Assembly: GCA_902702965.1 (NCBI GenBank)
Contig: CACRXP010000746.1
Coordinates: 110,093-174,092 of the forward strand
Source: Spirometra erinaceieuropaei
Lineage: Eukaryota; Platyhelminthes; Cestoda; Diphyllobothriidea; Diphyllobothriidae
DNA: 64,000 nt
Direction: 5' to 3'
The notes beneath the pieces were generated by a model. The model had not been told where the DNA came from. It searched no databases and saw only the letters and a program-made list of their open reading frames with translations. Position 1 is the stretch's first letter. Each line of letters starts with the position of its first letter. A program made the translations under genes and the position numbers. This document shows positions 57,501 through 64,000 of the stretch, in pieces.

Positions 57501-60500
57501 TAGCGGAGAAGGCCCAAAAGAATGCTACAAGGACATTGAAGTTGTCGTTCTGAGGTCTTGGGATCAATCAGAAGGCCCGGGAAACACGGAATCGGCAAGC
57601 ATGGCGATCCGTTGTGGAATCTGGGGCAGCAAACCTTGAATCCGATCAGATTTATGGGGCGTGCGAAAAATAGTAGACAAACAAAGCTAGATTACAGAGG
57701 GCCAAAGTTGCCAGTGCCGAACTCCCTCCGACCTGCCTGGACTATCTACTGGCTTTATAGAACACCTCTGCATTCATCACAGCACCAAAGTCAAAGTGAC
57801 TGTGTCAGCCTACTTCCACTATGATCACACATTCCGGTCACGCATTGGTATAGTCGGACACCCGCGAACCCATCATAAAGCAATTAGACAAACACTGCTG
57901 GGAACTTCCGATAACAACTATCAGGCATCCCTAACCCGTCCCATCTGTTCGCACATAGTCATGTCCATCGGTGTGGCCTATTTGGTCATCTGTCACTCAG
58001 GCAAAGTTGGCCATCGTCGAGTATGGCCGGAGAGCTTTTAGGAATTCTTTGGCTGTCATTGTTTCGGTGGGCCGTAGGATGAACTCCATCCTAACTTTAA
58101 ATGTTCATCGAAAGTAGGGCGAATTGAAGCGTTTTGATGTTCTAATTATTTTCCGGTAGAAAACAAATATAACGGGTCAGCAAAGTTTAGTTGGACGAGG
58201 AGCTGGCGATGAGTTCTGGAGTGAGGTTGGAGTAGACGGCAGGCTCATACAAGTAGTGGCTCGGAGCGACATGCAAGAGTCCACGTTTCGAAGTTGCTAT
58301 ACTAAGAGCTTCGGCTATAAATATTGTAGGGGCAGGCGATTGCGAGATTGGTCTAAAGGTGGGCACGGTCGGGTGTGAAGATATACACCCACCCCCCACC
58401 CCCACCCTCCAACACTTTGGCGCAAAACCAGTTCTAAGACGAGGACGATGGTAAAAGGAGTTTGAAGGGCAGGGCCTTTGAAAGGAACGGACGATATGGT
58501 TGAAATTAAGTAGTAAGTCAGAAAATGTTATTTACGTCATACACTTGTTTTAATGTATTAAGTAACTCCGGATTCCACCCCCTGCAGCATAAGTGGCCAA
58601 CAGGAAATCGCGTACTCTCATGAGGACAACGCTGTATGCCCATTTTCGAGAAAAGGTCATGCAATTGGTCAAAAAACGGAATCAGCAATAAGCCTGCCGC
58701 GAGTTTGTTAAGGTCCCACTCGTAAAACCCGATTTACCACCATTTGCATATTAGGGCTGGTCCTGTGCCAAAGCGCTGAAAGGAGATGTGTATGTATTCA
58801 TACCCTACGACGCTGCCATTGAAGTCACCAAGACAATTCTTCCTCCTCATTCCTAGAAGTGCGTCTAGGTCTTGGCAGAGCCTGCCCTGAACGTTGAGGA
58901 GGGGTGGGTATATGCATATTCTACCGCAAGACTCTTACCTCTTCATTTTCCGCCTTGGCAACCCGTTCAGGATAAACGCCGACTCTGAGCAAAGCGGCCT
59001 TCCAGGCCTCCATCGATTCGACTGTGTCGGCGGCTAAGTCTAGGGTTTTAAACTCTTTGAACACGTTCGCCTTCGGGTCGGAGAAGAAGAGGCTGATGTT
59101 GGGACGGCGCGAGAAGAAGGAGGACTCCCCGCCACGTTGTTTCAGACCCTCCAGTGGCAGCACATACTTTTTGTCCTTTTCCTAAGCCAGGTAAACCGGC
59201 GTAAATAAAGGTATGTGAAAAAAGCAGACATGTTGATATTTTGACGGCAAATGAAAATATCCCTAGTTCAATGCACTTGGACACCTCGGCAATTGCTGAN
59301 NNNNNNNNNNNNNNNNNNNNNNNNNNNNNNNNNNNNNNNNNNNNNNNNNNNNNNNNNNNNNNNNNNNNNNNNNNNNNNNNNNNNNNNNNNNNNNNNNNNN
59401 NNNNNNNNNNNNNNNNNNNNNNNNNNNNNNNNNNNNNNNNNNNNNNNNNNNNNNNNNNNNNNNNNNNNNNNNNNNNNAAGGGAGCTTTATTCTTCACAGC
59501 TAAACGGGGACTGCTAGAATGAGCAATAAGGGATGCAACTATCTTTGTATAGAACGGAAAGGTGATCGGTGCATAAAGTACAACGGAAATGCCCCGTGGT
59601 TGACATACCTCATCATCTCGGAACCAGGAGAGCGTGTCAGACGTAAGGACAAACCAGTAATACCGACTGCCGCCACGGAGAAGTTTGCCGTTCAGGAGAG
59701 TCAGCCAACCCTTACAGATGACCTGAATAGAGAAGGAAAGGTTAGTTCTGAGAACAACCCTTTACTTTCTCCGCGGTGCAGATGAGCACTTTACTTCACC
59801 AACGTACGACAACTCTCTGTGAAATGGGGAGTTTGATTAACGGTAAATGGCTAGCGATGGAAAAGAACTATGCAACATAAAAGGGCAGAGCCGTGTGGGG
59901 GGCCTTGTCTCCATAATGAAATCACCCAAAAGTTGACAAGTAGCCTACGGTGGTCTCGAAACTTATTCGAAGTGACCGAAACTGCAACACAGCGAAAAAT
60001 CAGGTCCTTTGAAGTGTGGAGAGAGTGGACCTAAAGATGGTCAGCTGATTCAGCACCAGTAAGAAAATGCGAAAGTAGCTAACTTCGGCAAAGACGACAT
60101 TTGAGTAGTAGTCTGCAAGCGATGAGATGACTATAAATTCTCGGGACCTACGGCGGGAATTGCTCAAACACTCCAAATACGGTGTTCAAAATTCGTCCGT
60201 GGACCTGTTTTGACGGAGTTTAGTCAGGTCTCCACCTGTCGCGCGATTAATCTCCCTCGCGTGACGCGGTAACATGTTTCTTATGTGCATTTTTATAAAC
60301 GAGAAGTCTTTTGTCTTAAAGCCGAAGAAGACTTGGAAGGGGAATGACCACATTACATAGTTTTTACTATTTTCAGTCCAGCATGCGGAGAGGACGCGTA
60401 AAAAAACTCAGAAGGCATACCGTGAAAGACAATGAAGACCGAGTTTCGTTTTTTCTGCTTCCGTTGCACACTGCTAGTCAGATGGAGATTGACGGATAAA

Positions 60501-62715
60501 GTCACATGCGTCCCGCTCCGGAATTCTTCCCAAAAGTAGGACTTCTTAAAGGCAGCCTGAATAAAGGCATTGCTCTGACGCGAATTTTACAAGACCCGCA
60601 GGTCCAGCTTTCGAGTGTTCACGATTCTCAGCCCTTGAGATTACTATAGCCCTGGTTGATGATGGTTAGGGAGGCAGAGATGACCACCCCACTGTCCCCA
60701 GTTTTTGCACGCATGAACCCTCGACTATTAGACACCATGTGTCAGACAAATGACAATCTAGCCCAGAAGGAAGAGGGATAAATTTGGAGTGTATGACACT
60801 GGCAACACGCTGCCAGTACAAGCGGAAAGACGAGTTCGAGGAAGCAGCTAGGCAGGCGATGCGATCACCGAAAAAAGGATTTTACCCGCTTGACGGCTCG
60901 GACTCTCAATCAGATCCATCATCAGAGGCAGTCACAGATAAGGGTGGTGGGCGCAAAGGGGGTGCAATATTTGTGGGATGCAGTTGCTATGCAACCGTTC
61001 TGTGTGGTATGTGGTGGCATGGCAACTGCATCCCATAAATACTGTTGCTTTTGTGCGACCATCACCCTTATCTGTGACTGTCTTTGATGATGGGTGCGAG
61101 TGCGAATCTGAGACGTCGGGCGAGTAAAATTCTCGTTTCGGTGATCGTATATCCCTGTTCTCAACTGACAATACAGTCCAATACAACCAACTGGAAAGTC
61201 GAGAAGTCATCTGGGGGTGGCGTGCACTCATTTAACCTCCACGTAGATGGTAAATATTCCTGATCATAACGAGAGAGCACAGGCCCGTAACTAAGTGGGG
61301 ATTAGACCTCCGAATTGGGCTCGGACTCACGTCTAAGGTTCCTCCGTCTTCGGAATGGGGAGGAGTTGACTAACAATGACAGATAAGCCCGAATTTTTGT
61401 TTTACCTCTCTTAGTTAACCTCCTCTAAAAGCCAATAAGTTCACAATCTCCGCAACATAGCCGCCTCAGTGTCTTGACCGGTCAAAATTGAATCCGAGGA
61501 AACAAAAAAGGGGAATTCATGTTGACCGATTGTGAAAAACTCAGCGCCTTGGTGGGATTCGAACCCAAGTAGTAAGGGGAAAGCTTTAGTACAGACAACG
61601 CTCTAACCACTTGAGCTACGTGGCCCCGCCGGACGAACGCGAGTTTAATCACGTTTGGGTCAAGTTACCCGCCCAAACTACTGCAATGTCTGGAATCCAC
61701 CAAATCTGATACAGTATGCTGACTGCCCAAGCAGGATTTCCTAAGTAATTCACCTAGAATCTACCAGATGGCTACCAGGCTTACGTAATTCAGAAGTGTT
61801 TTGGAAGATTTCAAATAATTCACTCTAACCCAACTTTGCTGTCATGGGGTCAAATCCCACCGAGGCACCGAGTTTTTCACATTTGGGTCAAGGGATGCGT
61901 TTTTCTTCATGTTGACCCCCGGACGACGCGAATTTAATCACATTCAAAATCTGCCAAAACATCTAGGAATTACGTGAGCCTGGTAGCCATCTGGTGGATT
62001 CTAGGTGAATTACTTAGGAAATCCTGCTTGGGCAGTCAGCATACTGTATCAGATTTGGTGGATTCCTGACGTTGCAGTAGGTTGGGCGGGTAACTTGACC
62101 CAAACGTGATTAAACTCGCGTTCGTCCGGCGGGGTCACGTAGCTCAAGTGGTTAGAGCGTTGGCTGTATTAAAGCCTTCTCCTTACTGCTTGGGTTCGAA
62201 TCCTGCCGGGACGCCGAGTTTTTCACAGTTAGGTCAATATGAATTATTCAAAATCTGCCAAAACATCTATGAAAAAAAGAGAAATCCCAATCATTTCAAA
62301 ACTGGTCCATCCAGCAGGCATTCAAATGGCTTTCCTCCTCAGAAAACGCACTGACAATAAACAATTAACTCAGTCGCAACAAAGCTCAGACGGTTAGTAG
62401 GTCTATCCTGGCAAACGCTTCCTGTCTCATAAATGTTAGGGCAGGGGAACCAACACCAGTTCAACACTTTTATGCCAAATAAGAGCAGCAAAGAACGGCT
62501 GCATTCACGTCCCCGAACCCTCAAGTCATGTGCTTAAGGTACTTAATCCTTACGCCTTCCCACTTCAATCTGAACAGTCACTAACAAAGGGATTGCTCTG
62601 CGAACGGGTTCTTTAACGGACGATGGACAAATAAGAAGAGTTGGGACTGCTGCTCACCTGGTTGCCGAGCTTTGCCCGAGCCTGCTCGGCGGACTTTTGG
62701 CTGCTGGAGGCAGAG
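51337..62715 (-). CDS. DNM: dynamin (3' half: linker, PH, GED, proline-rich domain)
   Basis: Classical dynamins are large GTPases that assemble around the necks of endocytic pits and cut vesicles from the plasma membrane. Eight minus-strand exons join without frame breaks to 375 codons plus stop: 62715-62658, 59722-59609, 59181-58939, 55835-55689, 55393-55340, 54234-54073, 52896-52730, 51520-51337. All have AG/GT borders. They encode a Ser/Gln linker, a complete PH domain (phosphoinositide binding), the GED (stalk and assembly), then an SH3-ligand-type proline-rich tail. The PH domain separates this from dynamin-like Drp1 and Mx proteins. The GTPase and middle domains are expected beyond base 64000. 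Introns hold a LINE, a foldback, tRNA-like repeats and an N gap. An alternative end is a stop at 52728-52726 if the seventh exon is not spliced. Confidence 0.93.
51521..52729. other. dynamin last intron with G-rich low complexity
   Basis: The plus strand is purine-rich (gggagggaggaggggaaggg and a 13-base G run near 51850). Pro-rich frames on the minus strand here (for example 52003-51506) reflect composition and are not exons. Confidence 0.5.
52730..52896 (-). CDS. DNM: dynamin exon: proline-rich domain
   Basis: After the acceptor GCTCTTCCCACAG the frame reads [20 protein letters not shown], then [20 protein letters not shown]. PxxP and VPSRPGP motifs are of the kind bound by SH3 domains. 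The donor GC|GTAAGC at 52729 leaves two bases that join to T of the last exon to give Ala. If the donor is ignored, the frame ends five codons later in TAA at 52728-52726. Confidence 0.85.
54073..54234 (-). CDS. DNM: dynamin exon: GED end
   Basis: The acceptor is TTCTTCTAG and the donor AAG|GTAGTC. The 54 codons start [20 protein letters not shown] and contain [14 protein letters not shown] and [14 protein letters not shown], matching LMEESAEQAQRRDEM, LKEALSIIGDI and TVSTPMPPPVDDSW of animal dynamins. It marks the boundary of the GED and the proline-rich tail. Confidence 0.95.
55085..55255. repeat. degenerate CCCTAA-like tract within a dispersed repeat
   Basis: It has tgcctatttccgcgtcccag, then tcatagccctaagcctaacc, and gttcatattcacgtgcc after it. 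The order and spacing mirror 41380-41530. It lies in a dynamin intron. Confidence 0.55.
55340..55393 (-). CDS. DNM: dynamin microexon inside the GED
   Basis: The acceptor is CCTTTACAG and the donor ACG|GTAAGT. Its 18 codons read [18 protein letters not shown]. They fill exactly the gap between NE of the previous exon and SRLMEES of the next, where other dynamins have a segment of the type EFI-SELLANLYS-GDQ. It is too short to be found by frame length, but phase and family alignment support it strongly. Confidence 0.9.
55689..55835 (-). CDS. DNM: dynamin exon: GED start
   Basis: The acceptor is CCTTCTAG and the donor GAG|GTAGCT. The 49 codons include [20 protein letters not shown] and [12 protein letters not shown], nearly identical to the start of the GTPase effector domain in other dynamins. 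Phase 0 at both ends. Confidence 0.95.
56050..57035. other. dynamin intron sequence
   Basis: No exon or matched repeat is visible here between the GED start exon and the LINE-B-like copy. Confidence 0.45.
57040..57950 (+). mobile_element. decayed LINE-B-like copy, antisense in a dynamin intron
   Basis: The plus frames give [18 protein letters not shown] near 57094, an RT-thumb segment usually [35 protein letters not shown] at about 57262 follows, then [12 protein letters not shown] with [10 protein letters not shown] at about 57470-57553, and [16 protein letters not shown] then PRTH near 57816. The last is a C2H2 finger whose two Cys are lost. Several stops and shifts occur. Only the 3' third of the element is left. 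Confidence 0.7.
57951..58938. other. dynamin intron sequence
   Basis: Motif-poor, with a C-rich run (acccacccccca) near 58386-58410. No exon seen. Confidence 0.45.
58939..59181 (-). CDS. DNM: dynamin exon: PH domain, second half
   Basis: The acceptor is CTGGCTTAG and the donor GAG|GTAAGA. The 81 codons start [20 protein letters not shown], continue with [20 protein letters not shown], and end [20 protein letters not shown] plus one more Glu. This matches EKEKKYMLSVDNLKLRDVE and VDSWKASFLRAGVYPE of other dynamins. The entry and exit phases are both 0. Confidence 0.95.
59300..59477. other. assembly gap (178 N)
   Basis: The N run lies in the intron between the two PH exons. Both adjoining exons are complete, so no known dynamin sequence is lost. 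Frames drawn across it are artefacts. Confidence 0.99.
59609..59722 (-). CDS. DNM: dynamin exon: PH domain, first half
   Basis: The acceptor is TTCTCTATTCAG and the donor GAG|GTATGT. The 38 codons start [18 protein letters not shown] and end [18 protein letters not shown], matching VIRKGWL...MKGG..YWFVLTAENLSWYKDDE of animal dynamins. The membrane-inserting loop that reads IGIMKGG in human dynamin-1 is GKLLRGG here. Confidence 0.92.
60862..61147. repeat. foldback repeat, 131-base arms, 24-base loop
   Basis: The left arm 60862-60992 and the right arm 61017-61147 are inverted complements over their whole length with scattered mismatches. Outer parts read cgatcaccg...gtcacagataagggtg; inner parts end gggatgcagttgc. 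The arm sequence resembles segments at 44366-44425 and 46281-46335, the latter downstream of a PLE GIY-YIG region. The open frames here are mirror translations of each other. It lies in a dynamin intron. Confidence 0.85.
61148..61520. other. dynamin intron sequence
   Basis: No feature recognised between the foldback and the family B inverted pair. Confidence 0.4.
61521..61791 (-). repeat. family B repeat, left arm of a large inverted pair
   Basis: On the minus strand it is body then tRNA-like head (A box TAGCTCAAGTGGTTAGAGCG, B box GGGTTCGAATCCCACC), ending GAGTTTTTCACAATCGGTCA. It is the inverted complement of 61966-62240 with high identity. Confidence 0.8.
61792..61965 (+). repeat. partial family B copies in the spacer
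   Basis: The stretch includes a B-box-like gggtcaaatcccaccgaggc, then ccgagtttttcacatttggg. After a further partial segment with gcgaatttaatcacattc comes the tail word aatctgccaaaacatct that joins directly to the next body. It is made of pieces of the same family. Confidence 0.6.
61966..62275 (+). repeat. family B repeat, right arm, complete unit
   Basis: Order: body (aattacgtgagcctggtagc, cctgcttgggcagtcagcat, gattaaactcgcgttcgtcc), tRNA-like head at 62138-62215, then tail tttttcacagttaggtcaat and aatctgccaaaacatctatg. The head has A box tagctcaagtggttagagcg and B box gggttcgaatcctg but its arms pair poorly, so it is not called as a tRNA gene. Confidence 0.8.
62658..62715 (-). CDS. DNM: dynamin exon: linker before PH domain
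   Basis: The acceptor ends TTTTCCAG and the donor is CAG|GTGAGC. One base completes the upstream codon, then [19 protein letters not shown] is encoded, ending in phase 0. Animal dynamins have a short polar stretch here, between the GFANAQ end of the middle domain and the VIRKGW start of the PH domain. This short exon is supported mainly by position, splice sites and phase. Confidence 0.75.
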
Positions 62716-64000
62716 CTGGAAAAGCAATAGAAGGAAGTTGAAGAGGTTAGTTCAGTGGGTGACTAGCGGAGCTAGACGATTAACAAGAATGTGCTTCAGC
62801 TGACTCAGCAATCTTTCAGAGGCCAGTAGGGGATCCACGCAAAGCACGTTATTAAGGGACTGCTACTTATGAAAAGTTACCGACGTTGGCGCGTAGCATA
62901 ACACAAAGGTCTGGTTCGTTCCACGCATCACATGACCTCATGTACGAAGCATAATCAAGGCCCCGTAGGCGATGAGTGGCTCCAACCAGGGATGCTGAAA
63001 AAACTGGACGGCCCGGAGTCAGGGCTGGACATAAACGACCGAATGTGATGCCAACAGCAAGTTGGCCAAATTCAAGTGTCTGCGCTCAGAGCCAAATTCT
63101 GGTTTTGTGCACGATGTAGACTCGTGTCCATGTGATACCGCAGAGTCCTTTTATGAGTATAATGTCCAGATTGAAAAGCTGGAGTTCACAAAGTAGACAT
63201 CAAACAACCGAGGCGGCTGTGGGACTAAAATTTCCTTAAGGAAATGTACAATGACAAACACCAACGTCCACTGTCCTCAACGTCGTTGGGGGACTATGAG
63301 CCCTGCTGGAAAGCACTCTGGCATGAAGTTGTAATTCGTTTGGCGCACAAAGCCAGATTGAAGGGTAAATCAGGTGAGCCGGCAGCAATTAACGACTAAC
63401 GCAGAGAGCTGAGGATATAAAAAGTAGAAGAGCACTGTCGACTAAATGGCCCTTCAGGCGTGCATAAGTAGAATAATTTTCATGATTAATAATTCACACG
63501 TACTTTGCATCTTACGTAAGGAAACCCAGAGTTTATGCTCCCTATAGCAGTGGACTGCCGGGCTCAGCGTAAAAAGCTCAATTAATGCAAAGTCCTCCCA
63601 CTTGTCCCCTCGCTCAATCTCAGTCCGGAATACACATTTTTTTCAGATGAACCAACAGCCAACTGACCAGAACGAAGCCCACGGTTCGCGTAAGTTTCGC
63701 TAAAAGAGGCCCACTAGGAAGGAGTGGCACCAGTCAAAACTTTTAGTTTCACGGACTAAGTTGTCATGGCAGCTGACAACTTGCTAAACTGAAGATGCTA
63801 AGCTACAATTATATTTTAGATAAGTGTCAGGTAGATTAAGAGAAGAGGTTGCGGAGAACCAGTTTCGCTGACTTTTCCCGAGAGCACTTCCTCCTTCGGG
63901 AGCAAGACGGGGGTCACGTGGCCTAGAGATGAGACTGGTTGGAGCGGCCAGCCAGACATTTGCTTCTCGTCTAACGCCAGCCACCCGTTCACACCAATTG
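62716..64000. other. dynamin intron to window end
   Basis: The next upstream dynamin exon (end of the middle domain) should lie on this side, but I do not find its GFANAQ-type end here. A short frame at about 63630-63560 on the minus strand (VFRTEIERGDKWEDFALIEL) is intriguing but not assignable. Confidence 0.4.

Noticed and set aside
59048..59522. Frames crossing the N run
   Set aside because: They exist only because the gap is read as unknown residues. The real coding part is the PH exon 58939-59181.
60784..61231. Overlapping open frames on both strands (84-99 codons)
   Set aside because: They translate the two arms of the foldback and are mirror images, not genes.
62138..62215. Possible functional tRNA gene
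   Set aside because: A and B boxes are good, but acceptor and anticodon stems pair poorly, and the same head occurs in several repeat copies. It is a tRNA-derived repeat.
1..64000. CRISPR array, prophage or bacterial operon
   Set aside because: No regularly spaced short repeats with unique spacers and no bacterial gene organisation. The splice sites and repeats are eukaryotic.

Overview
This is eukaryotic DNA from a repeat-rich metazoan genome. Evidence for this is spliced exons with GT..AG borders, cis-introns of several kb, non-LTR retrotransposons, Penelope-like elements (PLEs), tRNA-derived repeats, and no bacterial operon or ribosome-binding-site structure. The repeat mix includes RT/endonuclease LINEs, one carrying C-terminal C2H2 fingers, and PLEs with a GIY-YIG domain. 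Together with possible spliced-leader acceptors, it suggests a parasitic flatworm, most likely a diphyllobothriid-type tapeworm. That taxon is an inference from memory of such genomes, not proven here.

Host genes lie only at the two ends, both on the minus strand. At the left end (0.9-2.1 kb) is COP9 signalosome subunit 8 (CSN8), essentially a one-exon gene. A strong splice acceptor and a short two-finger C2H2-like reading frame follow 182 bases after its stop. The spacing (stop, AATAAA, pyrimidine tract, AG) looks like a trans-spliced flatworm gene pair. At the right end (51.3-62.7 kb) is the 3' half of a classical dynamin. Eight exons can be placed by splice sites and continuous reading frame: a linker exon, two PH exons, three GED exons, a proline-rich exon and a new-looking terminal exon. 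The GTPase and middle domains must lie beyond base 64000.

The roughly 49 kb between is gene-poor and built from decayed repeats. LINE-A (about 3.27-6.2 kb, minus) keeps the endonuclease C-terminus and RT with YADD, and has a short second 3'-end copy beside it. A CR1/Jockey-like 3' end is at 11.6-12.2 kb (plus). LINE-B (26.5-31.2 kb, minus) has endonuclease, RT and C2H2 fingers, and has a decayed relative at 57.0-57.95 kb antisense inside a dynamin intron. PLE remnants lie at 6.3-6.56, 33.4-34.3 and 45.35-46.4 kb. Two tRNA-like dispersed families recur: family A is bounded by inverted ends, and family B has a body joined to a tRNA-like head and recurs with a 306-base period. A 131-base-arm foldback sits at 60.86-61.15 kb, a 41-base-arm hairpin at 37.0 kb, a degenerate tandem array at 25.4-26.4 kb, and a small inverted-repeat element at 48.96-49.25 kb. 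An assembly gap of 178 N lies inside a dynamin intron.

No intact autonomous mobile element, CRISPR array, rRNA or convincing functional tRNA gene was found. The most informative observations are the possible CSN8/zinc-finger trans-spliced pair, the alternative dynamin C-terminus, and the inverted arrangements of PLE tails and tRNA-like repeats.
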